A stretch of DNA of 64,000 nt from the NCBI GenBank assembly GCA_910584485.1, contig CAJUAV010000001.1, forward strand, positions 372,001 through 436,000, written 5' to 3'. Under the pieces are notes generated by a model that was not told where the DNA came from, did no database searches, and saw nothing but the letters and a program-made list of their open reading frames with translations. The position numbers and the translations under genes are program-made. The stretch is from an uncultured Alistipes sp. Its GTDB lineage: Bacteria > Bacteroidota > Bacteroidia > Bacteroidales > Rikenellaceae. Each line of letters opens with the position of its first letter. The stretch's first letter is position 1. This document shows, piece after piece, positions 53,332 through 61,961 of the stretch.

Positions 53332-54504
53332 CTATTTCAACCGCTCGACGCGGACCGGTCGGGCCGCCGCGCGCACCGATTCCAGCACGCCCGACAGCAG
53401 CTCGTCGTCGCTGCGGTCGGCCAGCCAGCCGCTCTTGCGCCACCACATGTCGAAGACGTAGTCGATGCGCCCCTCGGCATCGGGCGCCACCTGGAACAGA
53501 TAGCTCGCCTTGTCGTCCTCCTTCGAGACGATCCGCACCCCCTCGGGCAGCGCCACGGCCAGCGCCACAGTCTCCACGGGCCACTTCGCATAGTCGTTCT
53601 CGGGGTGGTCGCAGCCGATCTGCGCCACGGCGCGCCCGCCGCGCAGCACGCGCGTGTCGCGCATCTTCATGACGCCCGTGGTGAAGAGCAGCCCCTCGAA
53701 ATCCCCCTCGAGGCGGTTTTCGACCTGCACGTCGCTGTGGCCCGCATAGAGGATGTAGCGCGAGGTCATCGCGATCTTCCGACCGCCGTAGTTCCACCCC
53801 TCGACGCGCATCTCCATGATGGCGCGCACGGGGCCCTTGGCCAGCACGCGCGCCTCGCGGCGCTCGAAATCGGCGATGTGGAGCATCCCCTCGGTCGGGC
53901 TCCACCCCTTCAGCACGCCGACGCCGATCGAACCGAAGACGCGCAGGTTGTCGTGGCCGAAGCCCGCCGCCAGCTGCTCGTCGGTCGGATACCACATCGA
54001 GCGGCGCAGTTCGAGCTGCGGCCGCTTCTTGCCGTAGGTGTCGATCGTCTGCTTCTTGTCGAAATAGACGCGGTAGGCCGCCAGCTCCGACTCGATCGCG
54101 GGGCCGTGGTGGTGCAGCTTGCGGTACATGTCGTCCTTGAACGAGCAGAGCGTGTCGCGCTCCGCCAGGCTCTTGTCCTCGTTCTTCCACCACATCTGCG
54201 CGTTCACGCGCGCGGGGAACGTCTCCTTCGCGGGACGGTCCGAAAAGACCACCTCGAAATCGCGCCGGCCGAGGATGTCGGCCACGAAAGCCGCCTCGCC
54301 CAGCGCCTTGTCGAGCTGGGCGGGAATCGTCTCGCCGTCGGCCGTGACGCGGAGGCTCTCGGCCCAGGTCGGGATGTCGGCGATCACGACGGGGCAGCCG
54401 GCACGGTAGCCCTCGGTCGTCACACGGTAGGTCGTCTTCAGGCTGCGCGCCTGCACGAAGCTCGCGGCGGCACACGCCGCAAGCAGCAATACGATACGTT
54501 TCAT
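53332..54504 (-). CDS. DUF4861 family secreted protein (second copy)
   Basis: This 390-residue protein has a signal peptide (MKRIVLLLAACAAASFVQA) and the same family layout as the DUF4861 protein at 41389, including a strand-rich N-terminal region on bad/good-type self-standing domains (IPTWAESLRVTADGETIPAQLD), the HHHGPAIESELAAYRVYFDK segment and the terminal VFDMWWRKSGW. Sequence identity between the two copies looks low. It is placed six bases after the STN-esterase gene, in one unit. Its function is unknown; carbohydrate processing in the periplasm is inferred from company. The gene is closed by a perfect hairpin. Confidence 0.8.
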   Translation of the reverse strand: MKRIVLLLAACAAASFVQARSLKTTYRVTTEGYRAGCPVVIADIPTWAESLRVTADGETIPAQLDKALGEAAFVADILGRRDFEVVFSDRPAKETFPARVNAQMWWKNEDKSLAERDTLCSFKDDMYRKLHHHGPAIESELAAYRVYFDKKQTIDTYGKKRPQLELRRSMWYPTDEQLAAGFGHDNLRVFGSIGVGVLKGWSPTEGMLHIADFERREARVLAKGPVRAIMEMRVEGWNYGGRKIAMTSRYILYAGHSDVQVENRLEGDFEGLLFTTGVMKMRDTRVLRGGRAVAQIGCDHPENDYAKWPVETVALAVALPEGVRIVSKEDDKASYLFQVAPDAEGRIDYVFDMWWRKSGWLADRSDDELLSGVLESVRAAARPVRVERLK

Positions 54505-54510
54505 CTTTGT

Positions 54511-55995
54511 TTATCGGATTTTTTCAAGCATTCGTTCCAGTTCGGCGGCGCTGCGGATCGCCCCCTCGGGCCACCCCGCCGTGAAGCTCTGCAACGCTTC
54601 GACCGGTTGCAGATCGACTTTCCGTTCGTCGATGCGCGAGGCGTCGAGCCCCAGCCGCTCGGCGAAGAAGCGGTAGACCGCCGCCCGCTTGTTGGGGCCG
54701 TAGTCGTGTTTTTCGTCGGGGAAATGGGCGTTTTCGACGTTCCGTTCGGCACCGTAGAAGCCCCAGATGCGTTGCAGGAAGGGGTATTCGAGGGTCGGAT
54801 AGGTATGGGTCCAGTCGCCGCCGTCGCTCACCGTCAGCACGGGACGGGGCGCCATGACGGCCGCCAGGAGTTCGGTCGTGCAGCTGCCGCCCGCGGCCCA
54901 CGCCACGGGGCGACCGCTTTCGCAGGGACAGCCGCCGTCGAAATGCGAGACGAGGTGCACGACGGGAGCCAGCACCGAGAAACGGTCGTCGACGAGCGCC
55001 AGCAGCAGCGTGTGCGTGGCCCCGCCCGAGCCGCCCGTGGCGGCCATGCGCGTCGTGTCGATGTCGTCGCGCGTGCGCAGGATCCAGTCGGTCACCAGCT
55101 TCGACCAGAGCACCTGCACCTGCATGGCATAGGGGGCCTGGTGCGCCTCGAGGCCCAGCTGCTGCTCCGATTCGCCCCAGGCGACGATGTCGGCATCGAC
55201 CGCCACGGCGCCCATGCGGGCGAAGGTGGCCATACGGTACTGCTGGTCGGGACGGTAGCGGCCCTCGGGCCAGTGTCCCGCGGGCGAGACGATGAGCGGA
55301 TGGCGGCCGCGCGCGGTCGGGGCGTAGATCGTGCCGCAGACGTAGAGGCCCGGGAGCGTTTCGAGGGCGTAGTTGCGGGTCGTGTAGCCGTCGTGGCGCA
55401 CCGGACGGCCCAGGCGGCACTGCGGCTCGGCCACGGCGGCGCGCAGGAAGGGTTCGAGGTCGAGGATCGCCCGCGCATCGGCGCGCAGGGCGGCGGCCCG
55501 CGCCTCCCAAGCCGTCCGCTCGGCATAGAGCGACGAGAGCCACGCCAGCAGGCGGGCGCCCTCCGCAGGGGTGCGGCGGTGGTATTCATAGGGGCGCACG
55601 CGGATGCGGCTGCCGTTGCGCTCCCACTTCAGATCGAGCGGTTTGAGGAGGTTGTCGAGCGTCTCCTCGAGCGAATAGGGGCGCACGCGCGCCTCGGCAT
55701 AGCGACACGAGCAGGTATCGGGCGAGAAGCCGCGGCACTCGACCGCCACCCCGAAGCGGCACCCCACCCCGTCGAGCACCTCCCGCAGCGGCTGTGCGAA
55801 GGGGGCCTGCAAGCGGGCGAAACGAAGGGCCTCGGCGGTCAGCGACGAGTCCTTTGCAGTCGAAGCGATCAGGGGCTGCGAAGCCGTCTTCGAAACTTGC
55901 GGGGGCACCTGCGGGTTCGTCTGCGCCGAGGCGTCGAACGCCATACGGAACACAGCAAAAGCAAGGAGGAAAGGACGCACGAAGCGCGTTTTCAT
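54511..55995 (-). CDS. STN-domain/alpha-beta hydrolase fusion (acetyl-esterase type)
   Basis: This 494-residue secreted protein has a signal peptide (about 1-25). Residues about 62-135 resemble an STN (secretin/TonB N-terminal) domain, with YSLEETLDNLLKPLDLKWERNG followed by SRIRVRP. Then comes an alpha/beta hydrolase of the acetyl-xylan-esterase type: the nucleophile Ser323 in TGGSGGATH, an acid around D391-D394 in TVSDGGDW, and His430 in DEKHDYG. STN domains normally sit on TonB-dependent receptors, secretins or signalling partners, so this fusion is unusual. A role in deacylating pectin is inferred from the neighbours. It is followed by DUF4861 after six bases and has a TATATTTG box upstream. 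Confidence 0.78.
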   Translation of the reverse strand: MKTRFVRPFLLAFAVFRMAFDASAQTNPQVPPQVSKTASQPLIASTAKDSSLTAEALRFARLQAPFAQPLREVLDGVGCRFGVAVECRGFSPDTCSCRYAEARVRPYSLEETLDNLLKPLDLKWERNGSRIRVRPYEYHRRTPAEGARLLAWLSSLYAERTAWEARAAALRADARAILDLEPFLRAAVAEPQCRLGRPVRHDGYTTRNYALETLPGLYVCGTIYAPTARGRHPLIVSPAGHWPEGRYRPDQQYRMATFARMGAVAVDADIVAWGESEQQLGLEAHQAPYAMQVQVLWSKLVTDWILRTRDDIDTTRMAATGGSGGATHTLLLALVDDRFSVLAPVVHLVSHFDGGCPCESGRPVAWAAGGSCTTELLAAVMAPRPVLTVSDGGDWTHTYPTLEYPFLQRIWGFYGAERNVENAHFPDEKHDYGPNKRAAVYRFFAERLGLDASRIDERKVDLQPVEALQSFTAGWPEGAIRSAAELERMLEKIR

Positions 55996-56018
55996 GACGA
56001 ATCGGGGTTTGGTTTTTG

Positions 56019-56026
56019 CAAATATA
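56019..56026 (-). promoter_or_regulatory. -7 box for the STN-esterase unit
   Basis: The minus-strand sequence is TATATTTG, 24 bases before the ATG at 55995. Confidence 0.6.
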
Positions 56027-56046
56027 GCAATTTTACGCACAATAAT

Positions 56047-56077
56047 TTTGATTTTCTCCGAAAAGATACTACATTTG
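56047..56077 (+). promoter_or_regulatory. Promoter of the serine tRNA
   Basis: TTTG (56047-56050), a 19-base spacer and TACATTTG (56070-56077) form the clearest -33/-7 promoter in the window. Transcription should begin about 35 bases before the tRNA. Confidence 0.7.
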
Positions 56078-56119
56078 CACACCCTTTCGGCGAGGAGGCT
56101 CCTCGCACGCAAGGTCACG

Positions 56120-56208
56120 GAGAGGTGGGTGAGTGGCTGAAACCACCGGTTTGCTAAACCGACGTACGGGGCAACCTGTACCACGAGTTCGAATCTCGTC
56201 CTCTCCGC
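56120..56208 (+). tRNA. tRNA-Ser (anticodon GCT)
   Basis: The 7-bp acceptor stem is GGAGAGG (56120-56126) with CCTCTCC (56201-56207), and the discriminator is G. The anticodon GCT is at 56154-56156 within the loop TTGCTAA. A long variable arm GTACGGG-GCAA-CCTGTAC and the T arm ACGAG-TTCGAAT-CTCGT mark it as a class II tRNA. It decodes AGC and AGU. CA follows the discriminator in the genome, so the full CCA end is not encoded. Confidence 0.97.
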
Positions 56209-56215
56209 AATGCGA

Positions 56216-56253
56216 AGACGCCCCGCTTTTCAGCTGGGCGTCTTTCGTTTTTC
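56216..56253 (+). terminator. tRNA-Ser terminator
   Basis: AAGACGCCC (56216-56224) pairs with GGGCGTCTT (56237-56245), followed by a T-rich tract (TCGTTTTT). Confidence 0.8.
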
Positions 56254-56349
56254 CTTCCGCCGCAGGTCCTTCGTATGGCGGCGGAAAAGCGGTACGAAGC
56301 GGAGATTCCCCCGAAAAAGCGGAAGGCATAGGTCTGCGGACCGCTTCTT

Positions 56350-56760
56350 TTACGCACGTTCGCCGACGGCGGCAGGAGGCCTGTCGAGCCTGCGGGCGAG
56401 ACCTGCCGTTCTGCCGCGCGGGGCGGCGGCGAACGGCACGCACATGCGTGCGACCTGCGGGCGGCAGCCTGCAAAACGCATGTTCGGGCAGTAGCTTGCG
56501 AAAGGACACGGCATGGGGGCTTAAAGCGGGGTGAAGCTGCGGGCTGCCTGTTGTAGTGCGACACCCGATTCGGGTTCGGCCCGCAGCCGAGCGGAGGAGC
56601 CTGCACGAGCCCTGCGCGAGATGCAGCCCTCCGCCAGGGGGCGGCTGCGGGCTGCCGATCCCTACAGGATCGAACCGTTCGACCTGCTGTGACACACGCT
56701 TTTCGCGGGGCGAAGCTCCGGCCCGCCGATCCCCGACGGGATCGATGCCCACTGCGACAG
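56350..56760. repeat. Mosaic hairpin repeat region R6
   Basis: This region lies between the tRNA-Ser gene and the convergent rfbB gene and contains no gene. Module B (about 56358-56435) leads into GCACGC-ACAT-GCGTGC at 56436-56451, identical in stem and loop to the module B hairpin of R1. Module A (about 56581-56656) leads into GATCC-CTACA-GGATC at 56657-56671. A short module C leads into GATCCC-CGAC-GGGATC at 56728-56743. A further C-type piece at about 56489-56560 has lost its hairpin. All are in forward orientation. Confidence 0.8.
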
Positions 56761-56808
56761 ACCACAGCCGAACAAAGCCCCTTCGAGCGAGTTGCGGACC
56801 GCCGTGCG

Positions 56809-57912
56809 CTATCTTCCTCCGTACATCTCTTCGTAGTACCGCCGATAGGCACCCGAGGTGACCCGTTCGAGCCACGGCCCGTTTTCGAGGTACCACGCCA
56901 CGGTCCGCTCGATTCCCTCCTCGAACTGCAACGAAGGCTCCCAGCCGAGTTCGTCGCGCAATTTCGAGGCGTCGATCGCATAGCGCACGTCATGGCCCTT
57001 GCGGTCGGCGACATGGGTAATCAACCCCTCCGAGGCCCCCTCCGCCCGTCCCAGCAGACGGTCCGTCGTCCGCACGAGCAGGCGGACGAGGTCGATGTTG
57101 CGCCACTCGTTGCAGCCGCCGATGTTATAGGTCTCGGCCGTGCGGCCGCGGTGGAAGACCGCATCGATGGCCCGCGCATGGTCGAGCACGTAGAGCCAGT
57201 CGCGCACCTGGGTGCCCGATCCGTAGACGGGAAGCGGACGACCGTTGCGGATATTATTGATGAACAGCGGGATCAGCTTCTCGGGAAACTGACAGGGACC
57301 GTAGTTGTTCGAACAGTTGGTCAACACCGTCGGCAGGCCGTAGGTATCGTGGTAGGCGCGGACGAAGTGATCGCTCGATGCCTTCGCCGCCGCGTAGGGG
57401 CTGTGCGGCGCATAGGGGGTCCGCTCCGTAAAAAGGGCATCGCCGTAGGGAGCCTCGCCGTCGGGCCGCGTCACCTCCAGCGCACCGTAGACCTCATCCG
57501 TCGAGACGTGGTAGAAACGTTTGCCCGCGAATCCTTCGGGCTGCGCCTCCCATTGCAGGCGCGCGGCCTCGAGCAGCGAGAGCGTTCCCACCACGTTCGT
57601 GCGGACGAAAGGAAACGGATCGCGGATCGAACGGTCGACGTGCGTTTCGGCCGCCAGATGGATCACCCCGTCGATCGCATAGCGGCGCATCAACGCGCAC
57701 ACGGCATCGAAATCGGCGATGTCGGCCCGCTCGAAGCAGTAGTTCGGCGCCCCCTCCACATCCTGCAAATTGGCCAGATTGCCCGCATAGGTGAGTTTGT
57801 CGAGGTTGACGATCCGATAATCGGGGTACTTGCGGACCAAGAGACGGACGACGTGGCTGCCGATGAAACCGGCACCGCCCGTGACGAGGATGTTGCGTTC
57901 GAACGTTTTCAT
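56809..57912 (-). CDS. rfbB: dTDP-glucose 4,6-dehydratase RfbB
   Basis: RfbB converts dTDP-glucose to dTDP-4-keto-6-deoxyglucose, the second step to dTDP-L-rhamnose. The 367-residue short-chain dehydrogenase-type protein has the NAD-binding TGGAGFIGSH, the catalytic STDEVYG with Thr and Asp-Glu, and the YAAAK active-site Tyr/Lys. NCSNNYGPCQFPEKLIPL is also typical. The ATG at 57912 overlaps the rfbD stop by four bases. It is the last gene of the seven-gene operon. Confidence 0.96.
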   Translation of the reverse strand: MKTFERNILVTGGAGFIGSHVVRLLVRKYPDYRIVNLDKLTYAGNLANLQDVEGAPNYCFERADIADFDAVCALMRRYAIDGVIHLAAETHVDRSIRDPFPFVRTNVVGTLSLLEAARLQWEAQPEGFAGKRFYHVSTDEVYGALEVTRPDGEAPYGDALFTERTPYAPHSPYAAAKASSDHFVRAYHDTYGLPTVLTNCSNNYGPCQFPEKLIPLFINNIRNGRPLPVYGSGTQVRDWLYVLDHARAIDAVFHRGRTAETYNIGGCNEWRNIDLVRLLVRTTDRLLGRAEGASEGLITHVADRKGHDVRYAIDASKLRDELGWEPSLQFEEGIERTVAWYLENGPWLERVTSGAYRRYYEEMYGGR

Positions 57913-58781
57913 GGCAGCTCCTTGCGTAGGTTTTCGATGCAGGTGCGGAGCGAATCGCTCCAATAGGGAATCTCCGCTCCGAACGTGTGTCTGAATTTGC
58001 TTTTGTCGAGCACCGAATAGGCAGGACGAGGCGCCGCGGCGGGATACTCCGCCGTGCGGCACGGGTGGACGCAGCGGGGATCGTACCCGCCCAGCTCGGC
58101 GATCCGTCGGGCGAAATCGTACCACGAGCAGACCCCCTCGTCCGTATAGTGATAGATGCCGTCGCGCCCTTCGAAGAGGCGCTCCTCCACGATCCGATGA
58201 ATCGCCGCGGCCAGATCGCCCGCGTAGGTGGGTGTCCCGACCTGGTCGAAGACGACCTTCAGATCGGCCCCCGCCGCCATGCGGGCGAGCATCGTCCGCA
58301 CGAAATTGCGTCCGCACTCGCCGTACAGCCATGCCGTGCGGAGGATGAGGTGGGGGCAGCCCGCGGCGAGCACCGCCTCCTCGCCGCGCCGTTTCGTGCG
58401 GCCGTAGACGCCGAGCGGTGCCACGGGGTCGCACTCCGTGCGGGGCGTATGTTCGGCGGCACCGCCGAAGACGTAGTCGGTCGAGAGGTGGATCAGCACC
58501 GCCCCGCGCTCGGCCGCCGCTGCGGCCAGGTACCCCGCCGCCGCCGCATTGAGCCGTTCGGCCGCCGCTTCGGCCCGCTCGGCCCGATCGACATCGGTGT
58601 AGGCCGCGCAGTTGACGATCGCGTCGATCCGCCTCTCGGTCACGGCGCGACGCACCGCCTCGCGGTCCGTCACGTCGAGCTCGGCGGCATCCGTAAAGAG
58701 ATAGCGGTCGCGCGCCTCGTCGGTCGCGCGACGCAGCGCACGGCCCAGCTGGCCGTCGGCACCCGTCACCAAGATATTCAT
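57909..58781 (-). CDS. rfbD: dTDP-4-dehydrorhamnose reductase RfbD
   Basis: RfbD reduces the 4-keto group to give dTDP-L-rhamnose with NAD(P)H. The 290-residue protein has the nucleotide-binding GADGQLG, the HLSTDYVFGG segment and the catalytic Tyr/Lys in VYGRTKRRGE. GTPTYAGDLA follows. The start at 58781 overlaps the rfbC stop by four bases (ATGA). A longer frame upstream would lie inside rfbC and is not used. Confidence 0.95.
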   Translation of the reverse strand: MNILVTGADGQLGRALRRATDEARDRYLFTDAAELDVTDREAVRRAVTERRIDAIVNCAAYTDVDRAERAEAAAERLNAAAAGYLAAAAAERGAVLIHLSTDYVFGGAAEHTPRTECDPVAPLGVYGRTKRRGEEAVLAAGCPHLILRTAWLYGECGRNFVRTMLARMAAGADLKVVFDQVGTPTYAGDLAAAIHRIVEERLFEGRDGIYHYTDEGVCSWYDFARRIAELGGYDPRCVHPCRTAEYPAAAPRPAYSVLDKSKFRHTFGAEIPYWSDSLRTCIENLRKELP

Positions 58782-59341
58782 TCGTCGTATCGAAAAAGCT
58801 GCGGCGCATCCTGCAACCGCGGTCGGTGTGCATCTTTCTCGGAAAGGAGGACCCGCTCGGACGGGATCCGCCAGTCGATACCCAGGGCGGGGTCGTCCCA
58901 CGCCACGCCTCCCTCCGCTTCGGGATGATAGAAGGCGTCGCACTTGTACTGGAAGAGCGCCTGCGGCGTCAGCACGGCATATCCGTGGGCGAAGCCGCGC
59001 GGAATGAAGAGCTGCCGCCGGTTCTCGCCCGAAAGCTCGACCGCGACGTGGCGGCCGAAGGTGGGCGAACCAAGGCGGATATCCACCGCCACGTCGAGCA
59101 CCGTGCCCGCGACCACGCGCACGAGTTTCGCCTGCGCATGGGGCGGGCGCTGGAAATGCAGGCCGCGCACGACGCCGTAGGTCGAGCGGCTCTCGTTGTC
59201 CTGCACGAAGCGGACGGGACCCACCGACTCGTCGAAGGCACGCTGCGAATAGCTCTCGAAAAAGCTGCCGCGCGCATCGTCGAAAACCTGCGGTTCGAGG
59301 ATCACCACCCCCGCTATCTCCGTATGGACGATCCTGATCAT
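58778..59341 (-). CDS. rfbC: dTDP-4-dehydrorhamnose 3,5-epimerase RfbC
   Basis: RfbC inverts C3 and C5 of dTDP-4-keto-6-deoxyglucose. The 187-residue cupin protein has GVVRGLHFQRPPHAQAKLV with the catalytic histidine and FIPRGFAHGYAVL. Its length is typical. Both ends overlap neighbouring genes by four bases. Confidence 0.95.
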   Translation of the reverse strand: MIRIVHTEIAGVVILEPQVFDDARGSFFESYSQRAFDESVGPVRFVQDNESRSTYGVVRGLHFQRPPHAQAKLVRVVAGTVLDVAVDIRLGSPTFGRHVAVELSGENRRQLFIPRGFAHGYAVLTPQALFQYKCDAFYHPEAEGGVAWDDPALGIDWRIPSERVLLSEKDAHRPRLQDAPQLFRYDE

Positions 59342-60243
59342 CGGTCGAACGTTACGGCAGGTTCCTCGGCGATTTTCAGCAGGTAGCGGCCGTAGGCGTT
59401 GTGCGCCATCGGCTGCGCCAGCCGCAACAACCGTTCCCGCCCGATCCAGCCGCGCCGGTAGGCGATCTCCTCCAGGCAGCCGATCTTCAGCCCCTGGCGT
59501 TTTTCGAGCACCTCGACGTAGATCGAAGCCTCGGCGAGCGAATCGTGCGTCCCCGTGTCGAGCCAGGCGAAGCCGCGCGGCAGGAGCCGCACCAGCAGCT
59601 CGTCGTCGGCCAGGAAGCGGCGGTTCACCGCCGTGATCTCCAGCTCGCCGCGCGCCGACGGGCGGATCGTTTCGGCGACCGACACCACCTTGTTGGGGTA
59701 GAAATAGAGGCCGACCACCGCATGATTCGATTTAGGCCGCTGCGGCTTCTCCTCGATCGAGCGGCAGCGCCCCTCGGCATCGAACTCCACGACGCCGTAG
59801 CGCTCGGGGTCGTCGACCCGATAGCCGAAGACGGTCGCCCGCTGCTCCCCTTCGGCGGCGCGGACCGCCGCTTCGAGCATCGTGCGGAAGCCGCCGCCCT
59901 GAAAGATGTTGTCGCCCAGCACGAGGCAGACCGCCTCGTCGCCGATGAACTCGCGGCCGATCAGAAAGGCCTGCGCCAGGCCGTCGGGCGAGGGCTGCTC
60001 GGCATAGGCGAAGCGCACGCCGAAATCGCTGCCGTCGCCCAGCAGGCGGCGGAAGGCGGGCAGATCGGTCGGCGTCGAGATGACGAGGATGTCGCGGATC
60101 CCCGCCTCCATGAGCGTCGCGATCGGATAGTAGATCATCGGCTTGTCGTAGACGGGCAGCAGCTGTTTGCTCACCCCCTTGGTGATCGGATAAAGCCGTG
60201 TTCCCGATCCGCCGGCCAGTACGATTCCTTTCATGCGTTTCAT
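59338..60243 (-). CDS. rfbA: Glucose-1-phosphate thymidylyltransferase RfbA
   Basis: RfbA makes dTDP-glucose from dTTP and glucose 1-phosphate. The 301-residue protein begins MKRMKGIVLAGGSGTRLYPIT, the nucleotidyltransferase signature, and has the metal-binding aspartate in LVLGDNIFQGGG and EEKPQRPKSNHAVVGLYFY. The ATG at 60243 overlaps the stop of the activation-domain gene (ATGA at 60240-60243), which supports this start over 60234. It joins the corrinoid genes and the rhamnose genes into one translationally coupled operon. Confidence 0.95.
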   Translation of the reverse strand: MKRMKGIVLAGGSGTRLYPITKGVSKQLLPVYDKPMIYYPIATLMEAGIRDILVISTPTDLPAFRRLLGDGSDFGVRFAYAEQPSPDGLAQAFLIGREFIGDEAVCLVLGDNIFQGGGFRTMLEAAVRAAEGEQRATVFGYRVDDPERYGVVEFDAEGRCRSIEEKPQRPKSNHAVVGLYFYPNKVVSVAETIRPSARGELEITAVNRRFLADDELLVRLLPRGFAWLDTGTHDSLAEASIYVEVLEKRQGLKIGCLEEIAYRRGWIGRERLLRLAQPMAHNAYGRYLLKIAEEPAVTFDR

Positions 60244-60941
60244 CCCGCCTGCTCGCGGGCGACGATTTTGCGGTAGATGCAGGTTTTGTTGCGGCAGATC
60301 ACGCAGCCGTAGGCGCGGCGGTGCACCGCAGGGCCGAGGCCGATGATGCCGCTGACGGATTTGATCGGCGCCATGAGGCACGATTCGCTCAAGACGATTC
60401 CCGTCGGATGCTCGCCCACGAGGGCGAAGAGCGGGCGCTGGTCCCGCAGGGGCCAGTTGCAGTAGCCCGGGCTGTAGCGGTTCGTGATCTTCCAGCCGCG
60501 CGCGGCCTGCTCCCGCTCCAGCTCGCGCTGGATGCGGTCCATGGCGCGCTCGACCGTCAGCGAACCGATCGCGTCGACCACGTAGGCCTCCAGAAAGTCG
60601 CCCGCGGCATTCAGCGCATGCGCCTCGTCCGAGAAGAGCGCCCCCGCCGTGCAGAGGAACAGCGCCGCCTCGACCGACCCTTTCAGGTAGCCGCACACCT
60701 GGGCTCCCGCCTCCAGCACCGTGCCGCCGACCGTGATCGTGCCCGCGGCGGGATCGAGGGCGTCGACCCGTGCCGTGAGGTAGCCCCCCACCGTCTCGAG
60801 GTCGCTCGTGCGCAGCTCGGAGAGCTTTTGCTCCATGTAGAGATAAGCGGGATGCCCGGTATCCGCGGCGTGCAGATACCGAGCAAGCTCGTCGAGCGGA
60901 GGCAGCGCCTCGCGCAGAGGGAATCGATAGGTCCGAAACAA
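60240..60941 (-). CDS. Stand-alone MetH-type cobalamin activation domain protein
   Basis: In methionine synthase the C-terminal activation domain binds S-adenosylmethionine and restores oxidised cobalamin by reductive methylation. This 233-residue protein is such a domain on its own. The AdoMet-binding segment NRYSPGYCNWPL (R155-L165) corresponds to the R-x3-G-Y pattern of MetH. The C terminus adds CxxCx4C (C213, C216, C221), not part of classical MetH; it may bind a metal or cluster. The start is TTG at 60941, nine bases after the UroD-type stop, because no ATG fits. With its two upstream neighbours it would serve a corrinoid-dependent methyltransferase. Confidence 0.85.
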   Translation of the reverse strand: MFRTYRFPLREALPPLDELARYLHAADTGHPAYLYMEQKLSELRTSDLETVGGYLTARVDALDPAAGTITVGGTVLEAGAQVCGYLKGSVEAALFLCTAGALFSDEAHALNAAGDFLEAYVVDAIGSLTVERAMDRIQRELEREQAARGWKITNRYSPGYCNWPLRDQRPLFALVGEHPTGIVLSESCLMAPIKSVSGIIGLGPAVHRRAYGCVICRNKTCIYRKIVAREQAG

Positions 60942-60949
60942 GATCGCGC

Positions 60950-61945
60950 TTATTGTCGGTTATAGGCTTCGAGCGCCTCGAAGAAGGCGCGCAGGTTGGC
61001 TTCGGGCACGTGCGGCGGCAGGTCGCAACCCGTCGAGAGGACGAAATTGCGGGCGCCGCGCGTCTGCTCCAGCAGGGCGGTCGTTGCGGCCGCCACCTGC
61101 TCGGGCGTCCCCTGCTTGAAGATCCCCACGGGATCGAGGTTGCCCATCACCAGCAGCTCTTCGGGCACCTCCTTCAGGACCTGTGCCATGTCGATGCGGT
61201 TGCCGAAATGGAGCGCACGGGCACCCGTGGCGACCATGGCGGCCGTGCACTGGCCCGTGTTGCCGCAGTTGTGCAGCACGACCGTGAAGGAGTCGTCCTG
61301 CACGGCGTCGACGATCCGACGGATGTAGGGCGTGGCGTACATTTCGTGGTCCTCGTTCGAAAGGAGCCCCGCGGCGGGTTCGGCCATCACGACCCCCGCG
61401 ACGCCCGTCGCCTTGAGGGCACGGCAGTAGTCCGTCAGGAAATCGGTGCACTTTTCGAGCAGCATCGCAACGACGTCGGGCTCGATGTAGATCGCCGTCA
61501 TGATTTCGCTCATGTCGTAGAGGCGGCCCGCCAGCGAGAAGGGGCCGATGCACCCTGCCAGCACGGGGCGATCCGTGATGCGCTCGGCGGCGAGGCGGTT
61601 GGCCTCGAGGTATTCGGGGAGGCGGCCCGCATCGAGCGAAGGGATCGCGAGCGCCTCGACCGACGCGGCATCCGATACCAGGCGGGCCGTCACGGTCGGG
61701 ATCTCCTCCTCGGGAATCAGGGTCGGCGCGCCGAAGGCTTCGGCTTCGACCGTCAGGTCCATGATGACGGTCGAGGCGGCCGAGGGATAGCGTGCGGCGA
61801 GCGCCTCGATGGCGGCGGCGTGCACCTTGCCGTCGGTGACGGCGTCGCGGACGCTGCGGCCGATGTATTCGATGCCGGGGTGGGTCATGATCGGCACGGC
61901 GATACGCCTGTCGGAGCCGATCACGCTGTCAATCCATTGTTTCAT
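60950..61945 (-). CDS. UroD/MtaA-type corrinoid-dependent methyltransferase
   Basis: The 331-residue protein belongs to the uroporphyrinogen decarboxylase superfamily, but it has the zinc site of the MtaA/CmuA methyltransferase branch: HNC (H225, C227) and a distal Cys in STGCDLPP (C307). It lacks the usual N-terminal arginine motif of true HemE. It therefore probably moves a methyl group to or from the corrinoid protein encoded just upstream (16-base gap). The methyl donor and acceptor are unknown. A role as heme-pathway HemE is less likely because of the zinc site and the company of corrinoid genes. Confidence 0.85.
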   Translation of the reverse strand: MKQWIDSVIGSDRRIAVPIMTHPGIEYIGRSVRDAVTDGKVHAAAIEALAARYPSAASTVIMDLTVEAEAFGAPTLIPEEEIPTVTARLVSDAASVEALAIPSLDAGRLPEYLEANRLAAERITDRPVLAGCIGPFSLAGRLYDMSEIMTAIYIEPDVVAMLLEKCTDFLTDYCRALKATGVAGVVMAEPAAGLLSNEDHEMYATPYIRRIVDAVQDDSFTVVLHNCGNTGQCTAAMVATGARALHFGNRIDMAQVLKEVPEELLVMGNLDPVGIFKQGTPEQVAAATTALLEQTRGARNFVLSTGCDLPPHVPEANLRAFFEALEAYNRQ

Positions 61946-61961
61946 GCGGGTTTCGTATTGG

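Noticed and set aside
60950..61945. Uroporphyrinogen decarboxylase HemE for heme synthesis
   Set aside because: The protein carries the His-x-Cys and distal Cys zinc site of corrinoid methyltransferases and is encoded with a corrinoid protein and a MetH-like activation domain.
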